From the NCBI GenBank assembly GCA_024639035.1, contig JAHEJE010000212.1, forward strand, positions 1 through 5,301: a stretch of DNA of 5,301 bases. The letters run 5' to 3'. The translations under genes were made by a program, and so were the position numbers. Below are positions 1 through 5,301 of this stretch, piece after piece (position 1 is the first letter of the stretch; every line of letters begins with the position of its first letter). Under the pieces are notes generated by a model that did no database searches, was not told where the DNA came from, and saw only the letters and a program-made list of their open reading frames with translations. The stretch is from Alphaproteobacteria bacterium. GTDB lineage: Bacteria; Pseudomonadota; Alphaproteobacteria; Rhizobiales; Aestuariivirgaceae.

Positions 1-150
1 AACTTCGCCACAGAAGTGTAACTGGTATGCAACGCAAAAAACCCTTCGATACCCCGGTCTGCGGATCAAGGAGGCAGGGCGCGGGCGAAAACCCGTTCAC
101 GCCACCTTGACGCTATCGACTTCGTGAACCGTGTTGTTTGGACAAGATGT
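1..150. other. Left-edge region without a convincing gene
   Basis: I see no gene I would defend here. On the minus strand a frame starting at a GTG (100-98) stays open to the window edge for 33 codons. On the plus strand two frames are open from the edge and stop near positions 110 and 125. None encodes a recognisable domain. A short GC-rich inverted repeat (CGGG at 82-85, CCCG at 92-95, six-base loop) lies in the middle, with no T-run on either side to make it a terminator. LysR-type genes often lie divergent from a target gene, so a leftward gene beginning here is possible but unproven. Confidence 0.4.
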
Positions 151-167
151 TGATTTCTGAATATGTT
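139..167 (+). promoter_or_regulatory. Candidate sigma70-type promoter of the LysR gene
   Basis: TGGACA at 139-144 matches the TTGACA -35 consensus in 5 of 6 bases. TATGTT at 162-167 matches the -10 TATAAT in 4 of 6, and the spacer is 17 bases. Transcription would start near 174, giving a leader of about 30 bases. An alternative -35, TTGATT at 150-155, pairs less well with AATAAT at 171-176 because its spacer is only 15 bases. The proposed -10 lies in the inverted repeat at 151-186. This is a consensus match by eye only. Confidence 0.4.
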
Positions 168-186
168 TACAATAATTCAGAGATCA
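151..186. repeat. Near-perfect 12-bp inverted repeat, candidate operator
   Basis: TGATTTCTGAAT (151-162) and ATTCAGAGATCA (175-186) are reverse complements at 11 of 12 positions, separated by 12 bases. The one mismatch (155 against 182) would be a U-G wobble in RNA. The half-sites are centred about 24 bp apart, and the repeat covers the proposed -10 and start site of the LysR gene. LysR-type regulators bind dyad sites and commonly repress their own gene, so an autoregulatory operator is the likeliest reading. A leader hairpin just before the ribosome binding site is an alternative. No T-run follows on either strand, so it is not an intrinsic terminator. Confidence 0.55.
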
Positions 187-203
187 CAATTTGAAGAGTG
201 AAT

Positions 204-1169
204 ATGTTCAAGAATGAACAGAACCCCCGGAACTGGAACTGGGATGATTTGAGGACCGTGCTTGCGGTCGCCGACAGCGGTTCGCTGTCCGGTGCTGCCC
301 GTTTGCTGGGATCCAGTCACCCCACGGTCTTTCGCAAGATCCGGAAATTCGAAAAACGTCTGAATTCTGAACTGTTTGAGAAGTCGGCGACCGGCTATCT
401 GCCCACCAATGCCGGAGAAATCGTCATCGAAACCGCGCGCCGGCTGGCAGCCGAGGTCGACGAATTGAACCACCAGCTGGGTCTTGGCAGCCCGCCGATG
501 TCTGGAACCTTGCGGCTGACATGTTCGGACACCGTCTACACCTACCTGTTGGCGCCGATGCTGTCCGATTTTAGACAGCGTTACCCGGATGTGATTCTCG
601 ATGTCCTGGTCTCAAACGAGATGATCAATCTGCTGCATCAGGATATCGACGTCGCCATCAGGTCGGCCAGACGCAGCGAACAGTCGCTACACGGCGTCAA
701 GCTGGCGGATGTCAATATTGCCGCCCATGCCCACAAGGACCACCCTGTTTTCAAGCAGCACCCATTGCGGCTGACCGCCCACGATTGGGTCGGTTACGAC
801 GAAAACCTGATGATGACCGGGCTGGCCCGCTTCCTGCGCGACCATGAACTGGAGCGCTGCGTGGTGTTCCGGGCGAACTCACTGACTGTGGCCTGCGAGG
901 CGATCAGGAACAACATCGGCCTCGGCCTGATGCCGAGCTACGTGGCCGCCGTGGTCCCGGAAGTCAGGCGGGTTCCACTCGCCTATGCCCAGATCATTTC
1001 CGAACTCTGGGTCGTCTCGACCCGGGCCCAGCAGAAAAAGCCCCTGATCAGGACCTTCTTTGCCTTTTTGGAGGAACAGTTCGCACCGCTGCAAGAACTG
1101 ATCAGCGCCGGTGTGGTCAACCTTCCCGAACCGGTGCCCGACAAGCTGATCGGGCCAATTCTCGGATAA
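204..1169 (+). CDS. LysR-family transcriptional regulator
   Basis: This encodes a 321-residue cytoplasmic DNA-binding regulator of the LysR family, which act as tetramers and respond to small-molecule inducers. Residues about 13-72 form the winged helix-turn-helix: DDLRTVLAVADSGSLSGAAR, then the recognition-helix region around SSHPTVFRKIRKFEKRL and the wing LFEKSATGYLPTNAGE. A linker helix follows to about residue 95. The effector-binding domain spans about 98-292, with the typical opening GTLRLTCSDT, the DVAIR strand, and NSLTVACEAIRNNIGLGLMP late in the domain. The ATG at 204 is chosen because the purine-rich GAAGAG at 193-198 sits 5 bases upstream. An in-frame GTG at 198 would add two residues but overlaps that site. 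No target gene is visible, and the downstream neighbour aat converges on it, so the inducer and regulon are unknown. Confidence 0.93.
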   Translation: MFKNEQNPRNWNWDDLRTVLAVADSGSLSGAARLLGSSHPTVFRKIRKFEKRLNSELFEKSATGYLPTNAGEIVIETARRLAAEVDELNHQLGLGSPPMSGTLRLTCSDTVYTYLLAPMLSDFRQRYPDVILDVLVSNEMINLLHQDIDVAIRSARRSEQSLHGVKLADVNIAAHAHKDHPVFKQHPLRLTAHDWVGYDENLMMTGLARFLRDHELERCVVFRANSLTVACEAIRNNIGLGLMPSYVAAVVPEVRRVPLAYAQIISELWVVSTRAQQKKPLIRTFFAFLEEQFAPLQELISAGVVNLPEPVPDKLIGPILG

Positions 1170-1178
1170 ACCGAACTG

Positions 1179-1829
1179 TCATTCGCAAGGCTGCGCCATG
1201 TCGAGCACGATCTCGGCATCATCATCGGCGTTAAAGGTGGAAAAGTCGGCGTTGTGGGTGAGCGCGTCGGCGAGCAGGTCTCGATAGTCGGTGCGAGAAA
1301 TCTCCTTGGCGCCGAATTGCACCAGATGGTCGTTGATGAACTGGGCGTCGAGCAGGGTGAAGCTGCCGGCATTGAGCCGCGCCACCAGGTGCACCAGCGC
1401 CACCTTGCTGGCATCGCGGTGGCGCGAAAACATGCTTTCGCCGAAAAACGCCGAGCCGATATGCACGCCATACAAGCCGCCGACGAGCGCACCGTCGCGC
1501 CAGCATTCAACGCTGTGGCAGAAGCCCATCTTGAACAACTGGGTATAGAGCGAACGGATGCGCGCGTTGATCCAGGTGCTGTCGCGCGTGTCGGTGCGTG
1601 CAGCGCACATGTCGATCACGTCGCCGAACGCTGAGTCGACGCGAATCTCGAACGGCGCCTGCCGGCACAGTTTCCTCAGGCTGCGCGGAATGTGGAACCC
1701 GTCCAGCGGGATCACTCCGCGCAACTCCGGCTCGATCCAGTACAGCGCGCTGTCCGAGCTGTTCTCGGCCATCGGGAAGATCCCCGAGGCATAGGCCTTC
1801 AGCAGGATTTGCGGCGTAATCGTCGTCAT
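1179..1829 (-). CDS. aat: Leucyl/phenylalanyl-tRNA--protein transferase
   Basis: This cytoplasmic enzyme (EC 2.3.2.6) transfers Leu or Phe from aminoacyl-tRNA to proteins with N-terminal Arg or Lys. In the known pathway ClpS then delivers these to ClpAP for degradation. The 216-residue product has the family landmarks: LLKAYASGIFPMAE at 9-22, YWIEPELRGVIPLDGFHIPR at 30-49, TWINARI at 85-91, GGLYGVHIGSAFFGESMFSR at 117-136, SKVALVHLVARL at 141-152 and LLDAQFINDHLVQFGAKEI at 159-177. The ATG at 1829 is preferred: GAGGA (1842-1838) sits 8 bases upstream inside the end of accC, and the product then begins at the usual family N-terminus. A TTG at 1859 would add ten residues and overlap accC. It is the last gene of the minus-strand cluster, 4 bases after accC, so coupled translation is likely. 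Its stop is 9 bases from that of the convergent LysR gene, with no clear terminator between. Confidence 0.97.
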   Translation of the reverse strand: MTTITPQILLKAYASGIFPMAENSSDSALYWIEPELRGVIPLDGFHIPRSLRKLCRQAPFEIRVDSAFGDVIDMCAARTDTRDSTWINARIRSLYTQLFKMGFCHSVECWRDGALVGGLYGVHIGSAFFGESMFSRHRDASKVALVHLVARLNAGSFTLLDAQFINDHLVQFGAKEISRTDYRDLLADALTHNADFSTFNADDDAEIVLDMAQPCE

Positions 1830-1833
1830 GACC

Positions 1834-3174
1834 CTAATCCTCGGCGAGAAAACTCTCAAGCCAGTGGATGTCGTAGGTGCCGTCGATGATGTTGGGCTCG
1901 CCGATCAGGGTCTGGAACAGCGGAATGGTTGTCTCGACCCCTTCGATGACGAATTCCCCCAGCGCCCGCCGCAGCCGCATCAGGCATTCGGTCCGCGACA
2001 CCCCGGATACGATCAGCTTGCCGATCAGGCTGTCGTAGTAGGGCGGGATGGTGTAGCCGGCATAAATGGCTGAATCGACTCGCACGCCAAGCCCGCCGGG
2101 GAAATGCACGGCCTCCACGCGGCCCGGTGACGGCGTGAATGTCTTGGGATGCTCGGCATTGATCCGGCACTCGATCGCATGGCCGGAAATCTTGATATCA
2201 TCCTGGGCGATGTTCAGCGGCAGCCCCGAGGCAACCCTGATCTGCTGCTGCACCAGATCGATGCCGGTGATCATTTCGGTGACCGGATGTTCGACCTGCA
2301 GACGGGTATTCATCTCGATGAAAAAGAATTCGCCGTCCTCATACAGAAACTCGACGGTGCCGGCGCCTGAGTATCCCATGTCGGCGATGGCCTTGGCCAC
2401 GGTAGAACCGATGTTCATGCGCTGATCGGCATTCAGGGCAGGCGAGGGGGCCTCTTCCCAGACCTTCTGATGCCGGCGCTGCAGCGAACAGTCGCGTTCG
2501 CCCAGATGTATCGCGTGCCCCTGGCCGTCGCCGAGCACCTGAATTTCGATATGGCGCGGCTTGCCGAGGTATTTCTCGATATAAACGGCATCGTCACCGA
2601 AGGCGGCCTGCGCCTCGCTGCGCGCTGTATTGAAGGCGGTCTCGATGCCGCTTTCGTTCGTCGCCAGTTTCATCCCGCGTCCGCCACCGCCGGCTGACGC
2701 CTTGATCAGGACCGGGTAGCCCATTTCAGCGGCAAGCCGGCGCGCCTCGGCGACCGATGGCACGGCGCCCTCCGACCCCGGCACCACCGGGATGCCGAGC
2801 CGTTTGGCGGTCAGTTTGGCCTCGATCTTGTCGCCCATGGTGCGGATATGATCGCCGGACGGTCCGATGAACGTGATGTCGTGCTCCGCGAGAATATCGG
2901 CAAACCGGGCGTTTTCCGACAAAAAGCCGTAGCCCGGATGGACGGCATCGGCCCCGGTGATTTCGCAGGCCGACACGATGGCCGGAATATTCAGATAGCT
3001 CTTGGCTGCCGGCGGTGGCCCGATACACACGCTCTCGTCGGCCAGCCGGACATGCATGGCATTGGCATCGGCGGTGGAATGAACCGCCACCGTGGCGATG
3101 CCCAGCTCGCGGCAGGCTCTGAGAACGCGCAGGGCAATCTCGCCACGATTGGCTATCAGAACCTTTTCGATCAT
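1834..3174 (-). CDS. accC: Acetyl-CoA carboxylase, biotin carboxylase subunit
   Basis: This cytoplasmic enzyme (EC 6.3.4.14) uses ATP and bicarbonate to carboxylate the biotin carried by AccB, the first half-reaction of malonyl-CoA synthesis. At 446 residues it is close to the E. coli protein (449). The N-terminal domain opens with KVLIANRGEIALRVLRA and contains HPGYGFLSEN at 79-88. The ATP-grasp region has K116 (GDK), K158, the glycine-rich lid loop AGGGGRGMK at 161-169 and EKYLGKPRHIEIQVLGDGQG at 200-219. Catalytic-site residues are present: H235-Q236-K237, E275, E287-M-N289-T-R291 and R337, with the FIEMNTRLQVEHP motif at 285-297. The C-terminal domain contains YAGYTIPPYYDSLIGKLI. W239 in QKVWEEAPSP replaces the Val of E. 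coli, and I recall this as usual in alphaproteobacteria. The start lies 15 bases after accB, behind AGGCGAGG. No catalytic residue is missing. Confidence 0.98.
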   Translation of the reverse strand: MIEKVLIANRGEIALRVLRACRELGIATVAVHSTADANAMHVRLADESVCIGPPPAAKSYLNIPAIVSACEITGADAVHPGYGFLSENARFADILAEHDITFIGPSGDHIRTMGDKIEAKLTAKRLGIPVVPGSEGAVPSVAEARRLAAEMGYPVLIKASAGGGGRGMKLATNESGIETAFNTARSEAQAAFGDDAVYIEKYLGKPRHIEIQVLGDGQGHAIHLGERDCSLQRRHQKVWEEAPSPALNADQRMNIGSTVAKAIADMGYSGAGTVEFLYEDGEFFFIEMNTRLQVEHPVTEMITGIDLVQQQIRVASGLPLNIAQDDIKISGHAIECRINAEHPKTFTPSPGRVEAVHFPGGLGVRVDSAIYAGYTIPPYYDSLIGKLIVSGVSRTECLMRLRRALGEFVIEGVETTIPLFQTLIGEPNIIDGTYDIHWLESFLAED

Positions 3175-3189
3175 CCGGGCCTCGCCTGA

Positions 3190-3654
3190 CTATTCCAGGA
3201 CAACGAGGGCTTCGTCGAACTCGACGGGTTGACCGTCCTCGACGAGGATCGCGGTCACCTTGCCGGCCCGCGGTGCCGGGATCTGGTTCATCGTCTTCAT
3301 CGCTTCGATGATCAGCAGTGTCTGGCCTACCTCGACCGTCTGGCCGACGCTGACGAATTGGGCCGCACCGGGGGCAGGCGAAAGATAAGCGGTACCGACC
3401 ATCGGCGACAGGACGCTGCCGGCGGGCGTGCCGCCACCGCCGGCTGCGAGCGCGGCCGGTGCCGATGGTGACGGTAACGGCGCGGGGGCAGCCGCCAACG
3501 GCGCCGCTGAAGCCGCATACGTGTGAACCCCGCGTGAGACCCGCACGCGCAAGCCTTCCTGCTCGATCTCGATTTCGCTCAGATCGGTTTCGGAAAGCAA
3601 CTCGGCCAGTTCACGGATGATGTCTTTGTCGATCGACGATTTTGCCTTCGGCAT
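3190..3654 (-). CDS. accB: Acetyl-CoA carboxylase biotin carboxyl carrier protein
   Basis: This 154-residue carrier swings a covalently bound biotin between the AccC active site and the AccA-AccD carboxyltransferase. Residues 1-44 are the N-terminal segment that in this family contacts biotin carboxylase (DKDIIRELAELLSETDLSEIEIEQEGLRVRV). Residues about 46-78 form a flexible linker rich in Ala, Pro and Gly. Residues about 81-154 are the biotinyl domain (VLSPMVGTAYLSPAPGAAQF onward), with the biotinylated lysine K120 in EAMKTMNQIPAP and a mirror-image second half ending DEALVVLE. The EAMKTMN form, rather than EAMKMMN, is to my knowledge common in alphaproteobacteria. The start is 7 bases after the aroQ stop. 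Its Shine-Dalgarno match is weak (AAGAG about ten bases upstream), so translation probably depends on coupling to aroQ. A biotin ligase encoded elsewhere is required. Confidence 0.98.
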   Translation of the reverse strand: MPKAKSSIDKDIIRELAELLSETDLSEIEIEQEGLRVRVSRGVHTYAASAAPLAAAPAPLPSPSAPAALAAGGGGTPAGSVLSPMVGTAYLSPAPGAAQFVSVGQTVEVGQTLLIIEAMKTMNQIPAPRAGKVTAILVEDGQPVEFDEALVVLE

Positions 3655-3661
3655 ATGGCTG

Positions 3662-4111
3662 TTACTCTTGTTTGCCGGCGATCAGCTTGGCGATGGCCTC
3701 CAGGGCAAGCACGTAGCCATGGGGCCCAAAACCACAGATGACGCCGGTGGCAGCAGGCGAAACATAACTGTTATGGCGAAAAGGCTCGCGCTTGTACACA
3801 TTTGAAAGATGAACTTCAACAACTGGTACAGTGCAGGTCTTCAGCGCATCCAGCACGGCAACCGAGGTGTGCGTATAGGCCGCCGCATTCAGGACGATGC
3901 CCGACGCGGTCTCCGCGGCGTCTTGAATCCAGGTCACCAATTCGCCCTCGGTGTTGGTCTGGCGAAAGTCGATCTGGCAACCGAGATCGCTGGCAGCCTC
4001 GGTGCACAGGGTCCTGATGTCCTCAAGCGTCGCGGCGCCGTAGATATCCGGTTCGCGGGTGCCGAGCAGGTTCAGATTCGGCCCGTTGAGAATGTGGATA
4101 GGCTTGGCCAT
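3662..4111 (-). CDS. aroQ: Type II 3-dehydroquinate dehydratase
   Basis: This cytoplasmic enzyme (EC 4.2.1.10) converts 3-dehydroquinate to 3-dehydroshikimate, the third step of the shikimate pathway. The length of 149 residues is typical of the dodecameric type II family. The N-terminal motif HILNGPNLNLLGTREPDIYG (6-25) contains the catalytic R19 and Y24 of the mobile loop. N75 and H81 lie in LNAAAYTHTSVA, VVEVHLSNVYKRE (97-109) holds H101, and R112 begins RHNSYVSPAATGVICGFG. All the expected active-site residues are therefore present. It is the first gene of the tight aroQ-accB-accC-aat block. The 41-base gap from the upstream disulfide protein gene shows neither a strong Shine-Dalgarno site nor a convincing promoter, so it may be read from an upstream promoter. 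Confidence 0.98.
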   Translation of the reverse strand: MAKPIHILNGPNLNLLGTREPDIYGAATLEDIRTLCTEAASDLGCQIDFRQTNTEGELVTWIQDAAETASGIVLNAAAYTHTSVAVLDALKTCTVPVVEVHLSNVYKREPFRHNSYVSPAATGVICGFGPHGYVLALEAIAKLIAGKQE

Positions 4112-4152
4112 GCGCTATGCCGCAAGCACGCAAGAATTTGCCGAAGATCGCC

Positions 4153-4917
4153 CTAGCATATTGCGCAGCCGCCCGCGTCACGCACCCGCGAGACAGCCCC
4201 GACCAGGGCCGAATAGCCGACCGCGCCGGGAATGACCTGTTCGCCGACGATGAATGCCGGGGTGCCGTTGATGCCGAGCGACTGGGCAACCGACATGTTC
4301 TCGGCAAGGATGCGCTGAATGTCCTCGGACTCCATGTCGGTCTTGAGCTTGTCGACATCGAGACCGACCTTTTCAGCCACGGCGATCACCTTCGGTTCGC
4401 TGATGGCGCCGCGCTGTTCGAGCAAGGCCAGGTGGAACTCCCAGTACTTGCCCTGCTGGCGCGATGCCAACGCGGCGCGCGCGGCATACGACGATCCCGG
4501 ACCGAGGATGGGATACTCCTTGAGCACGACGCGCAGATCGCTGTCGGTCTCGATCATCTTGAGAACATCCGGCAGAGCGCGTTTGCAATAACCGCAGTTG
4601 TAGTCGAAGTACTCGACCATGGTGACCGATCCGTTCGGATTGCCGACAACCAGGTCGCCCTCGCTGCGATAGATGCTGGCGGCATTCTTGCTCAATGCCT
4701 GTTGCGCAGCCTCGGCTTCGGCAACCTGCTCGCGGCGCTGCAGCTCCTGGAACGCATCGCGCAGCACCTCCGGGTTCTTGAGCAGATAATCACGGATGAT
4801 ATCCCCCAACTCGCTGCGCTGGCTGTCGTTGAATTCAGCCGCGGCAGCAACCTGTGGCAGCATCAGCCCGACCACCAGTGTTGCGCTCAGCAATATTCGG
4901 CCAAGTCGTGTCGCCAT
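4153..4917 (-). CDS. Secreted DsbA-fold disulfide oxidoreductase with ScsC-like N-terminus
   Basis: This is a 254-residue periplasmic thiol-disulfide protein. Residues 1-27 are a Sec signal peptide: a basic start (MATRLGR), the hydrophobic ILLSATLVVGLML and an Ala-rich cleavage region ending near A27. Residues about 30-80 are predicted helical and charged (RSELGDIIRDYLLKNPEVLR), resembling the N-terminal domain of ScsC-type proteins, which in some relatives drives trimer formation. The thioredoxin/DsbA fold follows from about 88, with VTMVEYFDYNCGYCKRALPD holding the redox pair C108-G-Y-C111 and a cis-proline loop GTPAFIV (T219-P220). CGYC with Thr-cisPro is the pairing found in the isomerase DsbC, so isomerase or reductase activity is at least as likely as DsbA-type oxidation. 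The chain ends in a second CXXC, CAIC at 251-254. A strong AAGGAG (4929-4924) lies 6 bases before the ATG. I do not assign a gene symbol. Confidence 0.9.
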   Translation of the reverse strand: MATRLGRILLSATLVVGLMLPQVAAAAEFNDSQRSELGDIIRDYLLKNPEVLRDAFQELQRREQVAEAEAAQQALSKNAASIYRSEGDLVVGNPNGSVTMVEYFDYNCGYCKRALPDVLKMIETDSDLRVVLKEYPILGPGSSYAARAALASRQQGKYWEFHLALLEQRGAISEPKVIAVAEKVGLDVDKLKTDMESEDIQRILAENMSVAQSLGINGTPAFIVGEQVIPGAVGYSALVGAVSRVRDAGGCAIC

Positions 4918-4941
4918 GTCGTTCTCCTTGTCGCTGCCCGG

Positions 4942-4970
4942 AATATAGTGCGCCGGATCGGGCTGGGCAA
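4942..4970 (-). promoter_or_regulatory. Candidate sigma70-type promoter of the DsbA-fold gene
   Basis: On the minus strand TTGCCC (4970-4965) matches the -35 consensus in 4 of 6 bases. TATATT (4947-4942) matches the -10 in 5 of 6, with a 17-base spacer. Transcription would start near 4935, just before the AAGGAG at 4929-4924, giving a short leader of about 18 bases. This would let the disulfide protein, and possibly aroQ-accB-accC-aat behind it, be transcribed independently of the metalloprotease gene. It is a consensus match by eye and not proof. Confidence 0.4.
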
Positions 4971-4999
4971 AGCATAACTGCCGGAGCCTGACTGTAATC

Positions 5000-5301
5000 C
5001 TATTTTTGCCGGGCGAAATTCAAGATATCGTTAGCCCGCAGCCATTGCGGCGTCCCGCGTTTCAGGCCCTTGATGGCCCGGGCCGACTTTTGCAGGGCCA
5101 GTTCCTTGTCGCCGGTGATCATTGCCGCCTCGGCCGCCGACAGTTCGGCGCGTGGCAGATTGCCCAATTCGCCGTAGGCCGAAGCCATCAGCAGGTGCAA
5201 TCTCGGCTGATCGTTTTCGCTGCGCTTGGCGACATTGAGCGTGGCGATGGCGGCCTTTGCGTTACCGGCATTGAGCTGGGCCTGGCCGAGCAGAATGCGG
5301 A
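5000..5301 (-). CDS. M48-family metalloprotease with TPR repeats, C-terminal part
   Basis: Only the last 99 codons are in the window; the gene continues beyond the right edge, so the protease domain (HEXXH) cannot be checked. The visible part is helical and TPR-like: RILLGQAQLNAGNAKAAIAT, then HLLMASAYGELGNLPRAELS, then AAMITGDKELALQKSARAIK. It ends KRGTPQWLRANDILNFARQK. The TPR tail closing with a P-x-W-x-R-A-x-D-I motif is what I recall from BepA/YfgC-like M48 proteases, periplasmic proteins that maintain outer-membrane assembly. Its place next to a secreted disulfide protein fits an envelope quality-control role. A TTG at 5200-5198 could look like a start for a small protein, but the open frame continues upstream with matching composition, so this is one larger gene. 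Other TPR proteins are the alternative. Confidence 0.72.
   Translation of the reverse strand, partial: RILLGQAQLNAGNAKAAIATLNVAKRSENDQPRLHLLMASAYGELGNLPRAELSAAEAAMITGDKELALQKSARAIKGLKRGTPQWLRANDILNFARQK

Noticed and set aside
78..103. GC-rich inverted repeat (GGCG-CGGG ... CCCG ... CGCC) as a terminator
   Set aside because: The outer arms require a four-base bulge, and there is no T-run after the stem on either strand.
1136..1174. Short hairpins at the end of the LysR gene as an intrinsic terminator
   Set aside because: The stems are only 4-5 bp and no T-run follows on either strand.
983..1510. 175-codon minus-strand open frame spanning the LysR-aat junction
   Set aside because: It overlaps two well-supported genes in other frames, and its Ser/Thr/Arg/Ala-rich translation is typical of an out-of-frame reading.
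4117..4977. 286-codon open frame on the plus strand across the disulfide protein gene
   Set aside because: It is antisense to a gene with a signal peptide, CXXC and cis-proline motifs and a strong ribosome binding site. Its own translation shows no recognisable domain, and long antisense frames are common in GC-rich coding sequence.
5000..5200. Separate 66-residue protein starting at a TTG
   Set aside because: The frame stays open upstream to the window edge with TPR-like sequence of the same character, and no ribosome binding site marks the TTG. It is the tail of a larger gene.
1..5301. tRNA or rRNA genes, CRISPR arrays, insertion sequences, phage or toxin-antitoxin genes
   Set aside because: Both strands were read. 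From 204 onward the window is almost fully occupied by housekeeping-type genes with short gaps. No regularly spaced repeats, transposase motifs, terminal repeats or tRNA-like T-arms were seen.

Overview
The window looks like a chromosomal stretch from an alphaproteobacterium, moderately GC-rich. Three things suggest this: the gene order (M48 metalloprotease, DsbA-family oxidoreductase, aroQ, accB, accC, aat), which I recall as recurrent in that class; the EAMKTMN biotinyl motif; and the QKVWEEAPSPAL segment of the biotin carboxylase. I cannot name a genus. Nothing here looks like a phage, transposon, CRISPR array or defence island.

Layout. Positions 1-203 hold no convincing gene. They carry a candidate promoter and a long near-perfect inverted repeat (151-186) just upstream of a LysR-type regulator on the plus strand (204-1169). 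The rest of the window is on the minus strand. Reading from right to left in transcription order, it holds the 3' end of a TPR-bearing M48-type metalloprotease (5301-5000), a secreted DsbA-fold disulfide protein with a CGYC active site (4917-4153), aroQ (4111-3662), accB (3654-3190), accC (3174-1834) and aat (1829-1179). The regulator and aat converge with only 9 bases between their stop codons.

How the genes fit together. AroQ makes 3-dehydroshikimate for aromatic amino acid synthesis. AccB and AccC are the biotin carrier and biotin carboxylase halves of acetyl-CoA carboxylase, which starts fatty acid synthesis; the carboxyltransferase genes accA and accD are not here. Aat feeds the Leu/N-degron pathway. 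The aroQ-accB-accC-aat spacings of 7, 15 and 4 bases indicate co-transcription and probably translational coupling. The two envelope protein genes upstream are less tightly linked, and the disulfide protein has its own plausible promoter.

This is mostly ordinary housekeeping sequence. The points worth a second look are the inverted repeat before the LysR gene, the isomerase-like active site of the disulfide protein together with its extra C-terminal CXXC, and the unexplained first 130 bases.
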